A DNA stretch of 53,547 bases from Acidobacteriota bacterium. Its GTDB lineage: Bacteria; Acidobacteriota; Terriglobia; Bryobacterales; UBA6623. The first letter of the stretch is position 1; every line of letters starts with the position of its first letter. Location: positions 1-53,547 of the forward strand of contig JAQCLD010000017.1 in NCBI GenBank assembly GCA_027592785.1. Reading direction: 5' to 3'. The position numbers and the translations under genes were made by a program. The notes under the pieces are model-generated. The model did no database searches. It was given only the letters and a program-made list of their open reading frames with translations, and was not told the DNA's origin. Below, piece by piece: positions 6,417-15,114 of the stretch.

Positions 6417-9113
6417 TTGGTCATCGGCTCAACAATCAGCCACTACAAGATCGTCGAGAAGCTCGGCGAGGGCGGTATGGGCGTCGTCTACAAAGCGGAG
6501 GACACCACGCTTGAGCGCACCGTCGCTCTGAAGTTCTTGGCGGACCACCTGCTCAACGACGAAGAGGCCAAGGAGCGCTGCTTGCGCGAAGCCAAAGCCG
6601 CTGCCGCACTCGACCACCCGAACATTTGCACCGTTCACGAGATCGGCGAAGTCGATGGCAAGACGTTCTTGGCGATGGCCTTTCTCAAGGGAGAAACCCT
6701 CGAAGACCGCATTACCCAGGGGCCTCTTTCGCTCAAGGATGCTCTCGATGTCGCTCGCCAAGTCGCCGACGGGCTAGAGGCGGCTCACGAAGCAGCCATC
6801 GTTCACCGCGACATCAAGCCCGCCAACATCATGGTCGACAGCAAAGGCCGCGCCACGATCATGGACTTCGGCCTGGCCCGACTGACCGAGGCGTCGCGCC
6901 TCACCAAAGTCGATACCGCGATGGGTACGGTCGCCTACATGTCGCCCGAACAGGCCCAAGGGATGGAGGTCGATCATCGCAGCGACCTCTGGTCATTGGG
7001 CTGCGTGCTCCATGAGATGGTCTCGGGCCAACGCCCGTTTAAAGGCGAATACGATCAGGCGCTGCTATACGAGATCTGCCACGAAGAACCAGCGGCGCTC
7101 ACGGGTCTCCGCACTGGCGTGCCGATCGAGTTAGAACTGCTTGCCTCAAAGTGCCTCGCCAAAGACCGCGACGACCGCTACCAATACGCCAAAGAGATCG
7201 CCGTCGACCTACGCACCCTCGCCGAAAAACTCAAGTCGGGCCGCTCGACGATATTGCGACCGGCGCCGATGACGGCTGCGGTCACAGCCATGGCGGGGCA
7301 GACGCTGAATCCTGTCGTGGCGCCGCCGCATCGGAGTTCGTCTCGTATCTGGCAAGCATTGGCTGGCGTGCTTGGTGTTGCGCTACTGGCGGTGTCGTTG
7401 GCCTACTTCTCAACTCCTGCACCGGACGGCGAGCCTCAGGCCCTGCGTCGCTTCTCGTTCTCGCACGAAGGCGTTGGTGCGGCGAGTATCTCTCCCGATG
7501 GACGCAACGTCGTTTTCACCGTCCCGCGCGAGGATGGCTCCTCCAGCTTATGGCTGCGGGCGATGGGCAGCGAGACGGCCCGAGAGTTGCCAGGTACGGC
7601 GGACGCGGTTCGCGCGAACCGCGCAGGCTCGTGGGTGCCGGGGTGGTCGCCCGACAGCCGATCGATTGTCTTCGGAACGAACGACCAACTCAAACGTATT
7701 GACCTAGATGGTGGCGACCCCGTCGTTCTGTGCTCGCTGTCCCGCCCAGTAGGCCGCCGACGCGGACTCGCATTTCTGGGAGCTTCCTTCAGTCCCGACG
7801 GCGATCGGATCGTCTATTCTTCTTGGCTTCAGCTATGGGAAGTGTCCGCCCTGGGCGGCGAGCCCAAGCTCCTGTTCCAGCCTGCCCCGGGTGTAGACTA
7901 CTGGTCCCCCCACTTCCTCCCGACGGGCGACGGTTCACAGCGTCTTGTCTTTTCGGTGGAGGATCAAGGCTCCAACATTTGGCGCACGGAAGCGCTGGAT
8001 CTCCAGACGGGCGAGCCCCACGAGGTCGGGCCGCTCAGTGATGCGGTGTATGCCCCCAGCGGCTACCTCATCCACGGCCTGAGCGAGCCATGGGGCGTCG
8101 GGTTGTCAGCAACCCCGTTTTCCATAGAAACGCTCGCTACCGTCGGCGAGACCTTCCCGCTAGAGACTTCAGGCATCGCCGCGTCGGTTTCTAGAGACGG
8201 GACCTTGGTCTACACCAGTAGCGCGTCATCAGCGGGTGCACAAATCGTCGTCAGGGATCGTTCGGGCGATGTCTTGCGATCGGTAGGTGACCCGATCTTA
8301 CAAGGCCAGGGACCCGACGTCGCCCCGAACGGCAGCCGTGTGGTGGTTAGCGTGGACGGAGACATCTGGGTTTACGATCTCGAACGGGACATCGGAACGC
8401 GACTCACCTTCACCCAGGCGGAGAATCTTCACCCCACTTGGATGCCGTCCAGTCTGGAGGTCTCTTACCAATCGGCGGATGGCGTTGTGGTCCACGTTGC
8501 AGATGGCAGCCAGGCCGCAAAGGCGGCTCTTACGCGCGCGAACGGAGTGGGTTCGGGACCCGTGTCGTGGTCCGCGGACGGACGCTATGTCGCCTACGCG
8601 GCGGCCGATCCTGCGGGCGGTGAGGGCGGCATCTGGTACCGGGAAATTGGCTCAGGAGGATCGCTATCGGAGCCCATTTCCTATCTGCGCACCCCGTTCT
8701 CGGAGGACCAACCGCAAATTTCTCCCGACCGCCGCTATTTGGCCTACCGCTCGAACGAGTCGGGCAGGCCAGAGGTTTACGTGCGACCCTTCCCAGAAGG
8801 ATCAGGCAAGTGGCAGGTTTCGACGAATGGAGGTGTCGATCCACGTTGGGCAGTTGACGGAAGAGAACTCTTCTACTCGGAGGGGACCACGCTAATGGCT
8901 GTTGATGTCTCGACGTCGGGGACCTTCACCGTTGAGCGACCACAACGTCTCTTTGAGTCGAACAGCCTGCAGCAAGGAGGTCCCACGCATAGATACGACG
9001 TATTCCCCGACGGTCAGCGCTTCTTGATGATCGATCGCGACACCGACGCCGCCCAAGACACCATTCGCATCGTTGAGAACTGGGACGAACCGTTCCGCGA
9101 TCGTGAGCAGTAG
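6417..9113 (+). CDS. Membrane Ser/Thr protein kinase with C-terminal PD40/TolB-like propeller
   Basis: This 898-residue protein has three parts. Residues 9-270 are a complete PknB-type kinase: P-loop GEGGMG (17-22), Lys39, HRD (130-132), DFG (150-152) and SPEQA. One membrane segment follows at about 311-331. The exterior 560 residues are repeated PD40/WD40-like blades with ISPDGRNVVF, WSPDSRSIVF and SFSPDGDRIVY motifs. The layout, common in Acidobacteriota, suggests an outer sensor controlling an inner kinase. The start is TTG, near the family's usual IGxTISHYxIxEKLGEGGMG start. Ligand and targets are unknown. It stands alone between double-hairpin elements. Confidence 0.92.
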   Translation: MVIGSTISHYKIVEKLGEGGMGVVYKAEDTTLERTVALKFLADHLLNDEEAKERCLREAKAAAALDHPNICTVHEIGEVDGKTFLAMAFLKGETLEDRITQGPLSLKDALDVARQVADGLEAAHEAAIVHRDIKPANIMVDSKGRATIMDFGLARLTEASRLTKVDTAMGTVAYMSPEQAQGMEVDHRSDLWSLGCVLHEMVSGQRPFKGEYDQALLYEICHEEPAALTGLRTGVPIELELLASKCLAKDRDDRYQYAKEIAVDLRTLAEKLKSGRSTILRPAPMTAAVTAMAGQTLNPVVAPPHRSSSRIWQALAGVLGVALLAVSLAYFSTPAPDGEPQALRRFSFSHEGVGAASISPDGRNVVFTVPREDGSSSLWLRAMGSETARELPGTADAVRANRAGSWVPGWSPDSRSIVFGTNDQLKRIDLDGGDPVVLCSLSRPVGRRRGLAFLGASFSPDGDRIVYSSWLQLWEVSALGGEPKLLFQPAPGVDYWSPHFLPTGDGSQRLVFSVEDQGSNIWRTEALDLQTGEPHEVGPLSDAVYAPSGYLIHGLSEPWGVGLSATPFSIETLATVGETFPLETSGIAASVSRDGTLVYTSSASSAGAQIVVRDRSGDVLRSVGDPILQGQGPDVAPNGSRVVVSVDGDIWVYDLERDIGTRLTFTQAENLHPTWMPSSLEVSYQSADGVVVHVADGSQAAKAALTRANGVGSGPVSWSADGRYVAYAAADPAGGEGGIWYREIGSGGSLSEPISYLRTPFSEDQPQISPDRRYLAYRSNESGRPEVYVRPFPEGSGKWQVSTNGGVDPRWAVDGRELFYSEGTTLMAVDVSTSGTFTVERPQRLFESNSLQQGGPTHRYDVFPDGQRFLMIDRDTDAAQDTIRIVENWDEPFRDREQ

Positions 9114-9118
9114 GGAAT

Positions 9119-9188
9119 ACCCTCCTTCACCGCCAGCCCCCCGCAGGGCCGCACCTCGCGAAGGCGAGCCCCGCGCCGCTGAAGCGGC
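9119..9188. repeat. Double-hairpin element, copy 2
   Basis: A CCCTCC-TC-CCGCC lead is followed by CTCGC-GAAG-GCGAG (9155-9168) and GCCGC-TGAA-GCGGC (9175-9188). The order and spacing repeat those of copy 1 (6326-6390) before the kinase, although the stems differ in sequence, so the structure is conserved more than the bases. Confidence 0.45.
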
Positions 9189-9495
9189 CGAACCGCGAAC
9201 GCAAGTGAGCGGCCCCGCTTGCATACCCGTGCTAGCCTCGAATTAAAGGAGCCCGCCCTGGACAGGAGCGCGGCTCCTCTCCAACTGGCAAAGGCCGGAG
9301 CTTCGTCTCCGGCTTTTACCTTGACGAACAGCGCGAAACTCGAAGTGCGCCCAAAAGACGCTCCAAGCAACCCTGAAAACCTTGCCAAAAGTTGCCAACA
9401 CCGCTCTCCAAGCCCCTGAATACAGGCTTTCCCGCTCAGCCCGAAATACCCGAAACAACGCTATCCAAGCTGTTTTGGCGCAAAAATAGGGATAG
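9189..9495. other. Intergenic region, no gene seen
   Basis: Apart from a GCAAG / CTTGC hairpin near 9201-9222 and the terminator at 9291-9317, I see nothing recognisable. There is no convincing Shine-Dalgarno sequence or promoter for the aminotransferase that follows. Confidence 0.5.
9291..9317 (+). terminator. Rho-independent terminator after the kinase
   Basis: GCCGGAG (9294-9300) pairs perfectly with CTCCGGC (9307-9313) around a CTTCGT loop, followed by TTTT, with AA upstream to extend the stem. It is the only canonical terminator between the kinase and the aminotransferase. Confidence 0.75.
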
Positions 9496-10743
9496 ATGGA
9501 GACGATCAGCGAAACACTGGCGGCCGCCGAAGAGGATTTTCGCGACAGATTCCCGGCGTACACGACAACCGCCAAGGTCGATGAGCTGCGGGCGAGTGAG
9601 TACAGCCAACTCGACGAACGCGACCACGTCTACCTCGACTACACCGGCGGCGGTCTCTACGCGGCAAGCCAGCTGCGCCGTCACATGAAGATGCTGGAGG
9701 GCGGCATCTTCGGCAACCCCCATTCGCAGAACCCCAGCTCCTCGGCAATGACCGAGATCGTCGAAGGCGTCCGCGCAAAGGTGCTCGGCTACTTCAACGC
9801 TTCGCCGGATGAGTACGCGGTGATCTTCACCGCCAACGCATCGACAGCACTGAAGCTGGTCGGCGAGTCGTACCCCTTTGGGCCGGGCGACCGCTATGTG
9901 CTGACTTTCGACAATCACAACTCGGTCAACGGCATCCGCGAGTTCGCCCGCTCGAAGGGCGCCGGGATCGCCTATGTGCCGCTGGCTCTGCCGGCAATGA
10001 CCGTTGACGAAACTATCCTCCAAAGCTTTCTCGAAGACCGCCAAGAGGGCGCCCACAACTTATTCGCCTATCCGGCGCAATCGAATTTCTCCGGCGTGCA
10101 ACATCCGCTTGAGTGGATTGAGCGAGCCCAGAAGCTTGGCTGGGACGTCTTGCTCGACGCAGCCGCCTTCGTCCCGACGAACCGCTTGGACCTGAGCCAG
10201 TGGCATCCCGATTTCGTGTCCATCTCGTTCTATAAAATGTTCGGTTACCCAACGGGCGTCGGCTGCTTGCTGGCACGGCGGCAAGCGCTGGCCAAATTAA
10301 GCAGGCCGTGGTTCTCGGGCGGCACCATTACCGTGGCATCGGTGCAAGGCGACAAGCACTACTTCGCCGAAGGCGCGACAGCGTTTGAGGACGGCACGGT
10401 CGACTATCTCAACATCCCCGCAGTGAAGATTGGCCTCGAACATCTCGAAGCAATCGGCATCGAGACGATCCACGAGCGCTGCCGCTGCCTCACCGGCTGG
10501 CTGCTGGAGCAGATCATCGCGTTGAAGCACGCCAATGGTCGCAGGCTGATCCGGCTCTACGGCCCGGCGACGGCAGAATGCCGCGGCGGCGCGGTCACGA
10601 TGAACTTCTACGACGCTCAGGACCAAGTCATCAACCACCTGGATATCGAAGAGGCCGCGACTCGCTCCAACATCTCGTTGCGCACCGGCTGCTTTTGCAA
10701 CCCCGGCGGTGGTGAGGTTGCGCTCGAACTATCAAAAACCTAA
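9496..10743 (+). CDS. Class V aminotransferase, MoCo-sulfurase/cysteine-desulfurase like, ended early by in-frame TAA
   Basis: The 415-residue product has the fold-type I PLP pattern of the MoCo sulfurase / cysteine desulfurase group: YLDYTGGG near the N-terminus, the PLP lysine in SFYKMFGYPTG (Lys247) and the cysteine loop RTGCFCNPGGGEVALEL (Cys399 and Cys401). Such enzymes move sulfur from cysteine. The stop TAA at 10741-10743 is followed in the same frame by 58 codons that clearly continue the family C-terminus. The full protein would be about 474 residues. Either the gene is a recent null or truncated allele, or the base is an assembly error. It lies 9 kb before a Mo-hydroxylase cluster; a functional link is speculative. 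Confidence 0.8.
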   Translation: METISETLAAAEEDFRDRFPAYTTTAKVDELRASEYSQLDERDHVYLDYTGGGLYAASQLRRHMKMLEGGIFGNPHSQNPSSSAMTEIVEGVRAKVLGYFNASPDEYAVIFTANASTALKLVGESYPFGPGDRYVLTFDNHNSVNGIREFARSKGAGIAYVPLALPAMTVDETILQSFLEDRQEGAHNLFAYPAQSNFSGVQHPLEWIERAQKLGWDVLLDAAAFVPTNRLDLSQWHPDFVSISFYKMFGYPTGVGCLLARRQALAKLSRPWFSGGTITVASVQGDKHYFAEGATAFEDGTVDYLNIPAVKIGLEHLEAIGIETIHERCRCLTGWLLEQIIALKHANGRRLIRLYGPATAECRGGAVTMNFYDAQDQVINHLDIEEAATRSNISLRTGCFCNPGGGEVALELSKT

Positions 10744-10920
10744 TTGATCGGCTGCTTCAGAAATACTGCCGAAGCGAAGGTCCCGCGCTTCACGCCCGAA
10801 GACTTTCGCCTTTGCGTCGACGGCAAAAGCACTGGCGCGGTGCGCGTTTCGGTGGGGTTGGCGAGCAATTTCCGCGACGTTTATCGCTTCGTCGAGTTCG
10901 CCAAGGGATTCGCCGAATAA
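10744..10920 (+). pseudogene. Detached C-terminal part of the aminotransferase
   Basis: Reading on from the TAA in the same frame gives an open stretch to TAA at 10918-10920. It begins LIGCF and contains FRLCVDGKSTGAVRVSVGLA and FRDVYRFVEFAKGF, which belong to the end of the same aminotransferase family (the GAVRVSxGLxxNFxDVYRF motif). There is no start codon with a ribosome-binding site, so it is not an independent gene. One base change in the TAA would rejoin it to 9496-10743. Confidence 0.8.
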
Positions 10921-10931
10921 TACTTGTCGCC

Positions 10932-10947
10932 AGGCGAGCGCTCGCCT
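10932..10947. other. 16-base perfect palindrome
   Basis: AGGCGAGCGCTCGCCT is a perfect palindrome between the aminotransferase remnant and the TIGR03437 gene. It has no T-run, so it is not a normal terminator. It could be an operator or a chance GC-rich palindrome. Confidence 0.35.
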
Positions 10948-11031
10948 ATCATGGACGCCTACGAAGCGGGCGAATCGGCGGTCCACCCGGCGATGATGCT
11001 CACTTGAAAACAACCGAGGAGCATTTTCGTC

Positions 11032-12702
11032 ATGCCGAACTTCTGCAGAGCGGCCCTACTGGCTTGCCTTCTATTCGCGGCCACTGCCTCGGCAGTCCCG
11101 ACTATTCCGGCTGGCGGCGTCGTCAACAGTGCCAGTTTTGTGGCGGTCGGACTGCCCGGCGACGGAATCGCTCGCGGTTCGATGTTCGCCGTCTTTGGCA
11201 TAGATCTTGGGCCGGCGGAATTTACTGGAGCGCCATCGCTGCCGTTGGGAACGACGCTAGGCGGCACTTCGATCTCGGTTACGGTGAACGGCGTCACACG
11301 CTCGGCCTTCATGCTTTTCAGCGTCGCCGGGCAGCTGGCGGCGGTCTTGCCGTCGGACCTTCCTGCGGGGACCGGTACGCTAACGGTTACCTACGACGGT
11401 ATGGCTTCCGCACCGGTCGTGATCGAGGTCGTGGACAGCACGTTCGGGATTTTCACGCGCAACCAGGCGGGCTTTGGGCCAGCCATCCTGCAGAATTTCG
11501 TGTCGCAAGTCTCGCAACCCGTCAACGCGATCACAGACGCCGCGCATCCCGGACAGGTCGTCATCCTTTGGGGCACCGGGCTTGGGCCGATTGTGGGAGA
11601 CGACTCAAATATCCCTCCCGTCGGCAATCTGCCGGTGACGGTGGAAGTCTGGGTCGGCGGCAAGGCAGCGGTGGTGCAATACGCGGGCAGATCGTCGCAG
11701 TTTCCGGCCATCGACCAGATCAACTTTGTCATTCCGCCGGGCGTCGTGGGCTGCTACGTACCGGTGGTCGTCGTGGTCAACGGCGTCGCCAGCAACTACG
11801 TGTCGATCGCGATTACCCAGAGCGGCGCTTACTGCTCGGACTTCCAAACTTTCTTGCCCGGCGAACTCGAGACGATCGTTCAGAATGGCCAGGGCGGGGT
11901 CGGCTTTGCGAAGTTGGACCGCTTTCGCGGGACGATCGAGACCTCGCAAGGGTCCATGCCCGTCTTGGTTGATAACGCTGAAGGCGAATTCATCTCCTTT
12001 ACCGCCCAACAGATCGTCAGCATGACGCCGAGGCGGGATGCCGTCGCACCCCTGGGCGGCTGCATCAGCAATCGGGGCCCGACCGAAGGGGACGGCCGCG
12101 TCGATCCGATTCAAGGATTGCCCCTGAGTGCCGGCTCCGAACTAGAGTTGGTGGGCCCCGAGGGCACGGCGGCGGTTCCGCCAAACGGAACGTATTACGA
12201 GGCCGGAGTCGGCGGCGGGTTTGGAGGCGATGCACTGCCGGAGTTTTACACTCCGGGCACACTGACGTTGCGCGGCGGCTCGCCGGCGGATGACATCGGC
12301 ATGTTTGAGGCAAGCGTCGACCTGCCTGCGAGCCCGCAGTGGATCGACCAGGCGTCGTTCGATACGGTCCGCCGCGATCAAGATCTGACGATACAGTGGT
12401 CGGGCGTCGACCCGGACACGGAATATGTGGTGATCTCCGTACAGTCCGTTAACAACGAAATAGGAGTCGCAGGGTTCATCGTCTGTTCGGTGGACCCCGC
12501 AGCCGGGAGTTTCACGGTGCCCCAGCGAGCCATGGGCACGCTGCCGCCGAGTTCGCCATGGGACGGCGAGGGCGATCCAACGGGCGTCCTCTCCGTTAGC
12601 GGAGACTCGCGCTCATCTTCCGGGAAGATTGAGGCGACCGGTTTGACGACCGGCCGACTTTATTACTCCAACCGCGCAGTGCGCACGACGGTCATCGAAT
12701 AG
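11032..12702 (+). CDS. Secreted TIGR03437-domain protein of the Bryobacterales type
   Basis: The 556-residue protein has a signal peptide (about residues 1-21, cut after ASA). Residues 25-265 form the domain typical of Solibacter relatives: VVNSASF, RGSMFAVFGIDLGP, ILWGTGLGP, DQINFVIPPGV and a closing VSIAIT. These domains resemble immunoglobulin-like cell-surface modules. The C-terminal 290 residues are beta-rich with no recognised catalytic motif (TLRGGSPADDIGMFEASVDLP, IQWSGVDPDTEYVVISV). GAGGAG a few bases before the ATG fixes the start. Probably an extracellular or outer-membrane-associated protein of unknown ligand. It converges on the cupin gene. Confidence 0.85.
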   Translation: MPNFCRAALLACLLFAATASAVPTIPAGGVVNSASFVAVGLPGDGIARGSMFAVFGIDLGPAEFTGAPSLPLGTTLGGTSISVTVNGVTRSAFMLFSVAGQLAAVLPSDLPAGTGTLTVTYDGMASAPVVIEVVDSTFGIFTRNQAGFGPAILQNFVSQVSQPVNAITDAAHPGQVVILWGTGLGPIVGDDSNIPPVGNLPVTVEVWVGGKAAVVQYAGRSSQFPAIDQINFVIPPGVVGCYVPVVVVVNGVASNYVSIAITQSGAYCSDFQTFLPGELETIVQNGQGGVGFAKLDRFRGTIETSQGSMPVLVDNAEGEFISFTAQQIVSMTPRRDAVAPLGGCISNRGPTEGDGRVDPIQGLPLSAGSELELVGPEGTAAVPPNGTYYEAGVGGGFGGDALPEFYTPGTLTLRGGSPADDIGMFEASVDLPASPQWIDQASFDTVRRDQDLTIQWSGVDPDTEYVVISVQSVNNEIGVAGFIVCSVDPAAGSFTVPQRAMGTLPPSSPWDGEGDPTGVLSVSGDSRSSSGKIEATGLTTGRLYYSNRAVRTTVIE

Positions 12703-12711
12703 CCGCCAGGC

Positions 12712-13365
12712 CTATTTCAGTTCGACGACCACAGTTTCGGAGGCGCGCAGCGCATTGGCGTGGTGGCGAACCTTCCGGACACTCCAGGAGACGTCCCCCG
12801 CTTCGTGGGCGTTGTGGGTTAGCTTGCCGGCATCGTCGATATCGTTCGTCTCGCTCGCGGTGATGTAGGTCGAGATGCGCGGGTTGAGGTGCTCGTGGAT
12901 CGGGATGTCGGCGCCGGCTTCGTAGGTCGTCCGATAGACGCGGACCTGGTCATTCTCGAACTCGAACTTGTTGTGCTTGGGATCGGCGTTGAGCGGATGC
13001 AGCGGGCTCATCGCGGCGGGCGTGGACGGAGCGGGTTGCTTCAACTCGATCTCAACGATCGTGATCGGCTCTGTCGCTGAGAGTTCCACGCGATGCATGC
13101 CGATGGCCGGACTCCACAGCGGCTGGCCCGCTTTCCACTCTTGAACCATCGTCGGACCGTCTTGGCGGATGACCGACTGGCCCCCCTTGTTCAGATAGAC
13201 CATGACGCGGTTGGTCTTGTGCTCGTGGATGCCGGTCGTGTGATCGGCGGGCACGGTGACCTTGAGGATGCGCACTTGGTCGTTTTCAAGGACGACGTTG
13301 GTCTGGGCGACCGCGGCAGCTGCGCAGACTAAGAACGGCAAAGCGAACACTATCAGGCGCTTCAT
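12712..13365 (-). CDS. Secreted bicupin protein
   Basis: The 217-residue protein has a signal peptide (about residues 1-20, ending AVAQ) and two cupin-like repeats. Each starts with an ENDQVR strand (residues near 28 and 138) and carries a His-rich strand, GIHEHKTNR and PIHEHLNPR, fit to bind a metal. Catalytic activity cannot be told from sequence; related small cupins bind ligands or act on oxidised or sugar substrates. GAGGAG lies before the ATG. It lies 19 bases upstream of nothing on its strand but directly after the beta-lactamase gene in the minus direction, so read-through from the lysine operon is possible. Confidence 0.7.
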   Translation of the reverse strand: MKRLIVFALPFLVCAAAAVAQTNVVLENDQVRILKVTVPADHTTGIHEHKTNRVMVYLNKGGQSVIRQDGPTMVQEWKAGQPLWSPAIGMHRVELSATEPITIVEIELKQPAPSTPAAMSPLHPLNADPKHNKFEFENDQVRVYRTTYEAGADIPIHEHLNPRISTYITASETNDIDDAGKLTHNAHEAGDVSWSVRKVRHHANALRASETVVVELK

Positions 13366-13383
13366 TACGGCTCCTCGTGGGGT

Positions 13384-14232
13384 CTACTTTTCGGCTTCTA
13401 CTAGTTCGAGAAACTTCTCTTCGTACTCGGCGACGGCTTCTTCGTAGCCTTCGGGATCGACGAAGCGTTCCGGGTCGTAGTCGTCTCCAGGCGAGTACTT
13501 ATCGTGCATGCCGTACTGCGAGGCGTGTGCAGCGACCCAAATGTCGACATCGAGCCGCTTCTCCACTTCAAAGCCGTGGGTGTAGTCGTCGACGATGTTG
13601 GGGTACTTCTCGTTGTTGATGAACTTAGTGCCTGGGTTGACGCTATTCATATTGGCGATGAGCACGCTGTAACTCTCGTCGCCCTCTTTGACGGTGAGCG
13701 CGTAACTGGAGCTGCCAAAGGTGTGGCCAGGGGTGAAGATGACCTTGAGTTCGAGTTCGCCGAGTCTGAGAATCTCGCCGTCCTTGAGCCGGCGATCGAC
13801 GCGCACCGGAACGAAAGTGGGCTTGGGGCCTAGCAAATAGTCGGTGGCGCCGCCGCTTTCGAGCAGCTTGGCGTCTTCGGGCGTGGCCCACACTTGTGCG
13901 CCGGTTTCTTGCTGGATGCTCGCCATGGCCGCGACGTGGTCGTAGTGGGCTTGCATGGTCAGCAGCACCTTGACGTCTTCGTACTCGAATCCGAGGTCTT
14001 CGATGCTTTGCCTGATCAGCGGCGCGGAGTCCTTGAGGCCAGTGTTGATCAGCATGTGGCCCTCGTCCGAAGTCAGCAGGAAGACTCCGAGGTCGTAGGT
14101 GCCGACGTAGTACAGCGGACCAATGACGCGATGGGCTTCAAAGGGCCTAACCCAGTCTTCACGCTGCGCCTCGACGGCGGGCGCGATAGCGAACAGGACG
14201 GCGAGCAGTACAGCGGCGTAGATGCGTTTCAT
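13384..14232 (-). CDS. Subclass B3 metallo-beta-lactamase, GOB-like
   Basis: The 282-residue protein has a signal peptide (about 1-22, ending VEAQ) and a complete B3 fold. The metal sites read Gln94-x-His96-x-Asp98-His99 (QAHYDH), His170 (PGHTFGSSSY) and His236 (AAHASQYGMHDK). Glutamine in the first ligand position instead of histidine is the hallmark of GOB enzymes, and VLIANMNSV, YPNI and LDVDIWVA also recall GOB. It should hydrolyse beta-lactams in the periplasm. The ATG at 14232 overlaps the dapA stop as ATGA, so it is the last gene of the lysine/DAP operon. An upstream in-frame start lies inside dapA and is rejected. Substrate range is untested. Confidence 0.88.
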   Translation of the reverse strand: MKRIYAAVLLAVLFAIAPAVEAQREDWVRPFEAHRVIGPLYYVGTYDLGVFLLTSDEGHMLINTGLKDSAPLIRQSIEDLGFEYEDVKVLLTMQAHYDHVAAMASIQQETGAQVWATPEDAKLLESGGATDYLLGPKPTFVPVRVDRRLKDGEILRLGELELKVIFTPGHTFGSSSYALTVKEGDESYSVLIANMNSVNPGTKFINNEKYPNIVDDYTHGFEVEKRLDVDIWVAAHASQYGMHDKYSPGDDYDPERFVDPEGYEEAVAEYEEKFLELVEAEK

Positions 14233-15104
14233 GTGAGTTTCAGCTGAGACAGGACGGCGTCGACTTTTGCTCGATTTTCCGTCGAAATGGACGCCATGGG
14301 AAGCCGATAGTTCGCTTCGAGCAAGCCCATTTGCGACATGGCGTACTTTACAGGACCCGGGCTGGATTCCGAGAAGTTGACGTCCATGAGCGCATACCAT
14401 TCGCGGTGAATCGCGCGAGCAGCAACGAAATCGCCTTCCAATGCCAAGCTGCAGATCTGGGCCATCTGGGCCGGTATCTGATTGGCAGCGACGGAAATGA
14501 GGCCGTGGCCGCCGAGCGACATCAGCGGCAGCGTCACGGCGTCGTCACCGGACAGGACGAGGAAGTCGTCGGGCGTGTGCTGGCAGACTTCGGCGACTTG
14601 CGAGATGCTGCCGGAAGCCTCTTTGACGCCGATGATGTTGTCGATCTCGGCGAGACGCAGCAGCTCCGCAGTCGGGATGTTGCGCGCGGTGCGTCCGGCG
14701 ATGTTGTAGAGAATGACCGGCAGCGGCGTCGCATCGGCGATGGCTTGGTAATGCGCCAACAGACCGGCCGGCGCGGGCTTGGAGTAGTAGGGCGTGACCG
14801 AGAGCAGGCCGTCCACCTTGAGGGCGTGCAGATCCTTAGCGAGGTGCACAAGTTCAGCGGTATTGTAGCCGCCGCAACCGGCCAGCACGGGAGTCGTGCC
14901 GGCGGCTTCTTCGACAGTGATCTCAACGACGCGGCGATGCTCGTCTCCGGAGAGCGTGGGGCTCTCGCCGGTGGTGCCGCAAGGGACGAGGAAATGGATT
15001 CCGGCGTCGATCTGGCGGCGGACCAGTTTGCGCAGGGTGGCCTCGTCGAGCGAACCATCCGCGTGGAACGGGGTAACGAGCGCGGTACCGCAACCTGTAA
15101 ACAT
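14229..15104 (-). CDS. dapA: 4-hydroxy-tetrahydrodipicolinate synthase
   Basis: The 291-residue TIM-barrel enzyme condenses pyruvate with aspartate semialdehyde, the first step committed to diaminopimelate and lysine. Key residues are visible: the PCGTTGESPTL motif (Thr44, Thr45), Tyr133 in LYNIAGRTARNI and the Schiff-base Lys161 in GVKEASG. The usual YNVPGRT reads YNIAGRT. The ATG at 15104 is preferred to the GTG one codon earlier, because GAGG lies 8 bases before it. The stop overlaps the start of the beta-lactamase gene by 4 bases. Confidence 0.95.
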   Translation of the reverse strand: MFTGCGTALVTPFHADGSLDEATLRKLVRRQIDAGIHFLVPCGTTGESPTLSGDEHRRVVEITVEEAAGTTPVLAGCGGYNTAELVHLAKDLHALKVDGLLSVTPYYSKPAPAGLLAHYQAIADATPLPVILYNIAGRTARNIPTAELLRLAEIDNIIGVKEASGSISQVAEVCQHTPDDFLVLSGDDAVTLPLMSLGGHGLISVAANQIPAQMAQICSLALEGDFVAARAIHREWYALMDVNFSESSPGPVKYAMSQMGLLEANYRLPMASISTENRAKVDAVLSQLKLT

Positions 15105-15114
15105 CACATCATCC

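Noticed and set aside
10812..11972. Long plus-strand ORF of 386 codons across the aminotransferase tail and the TIGR03437 gene
   Set aside because: Arginine-rich, low-complexity translation with no motif, in a different frame from two well-supported genes. It is a GC-driven shadow.
14233..14400. N-terminal extension of the beta-lactamase gene
   Set aside because: The extra 56 codons overlap dapA and would bury the signal peptide. The ATG at 14232 gives a proper signal sequence and a 4-base overlap.
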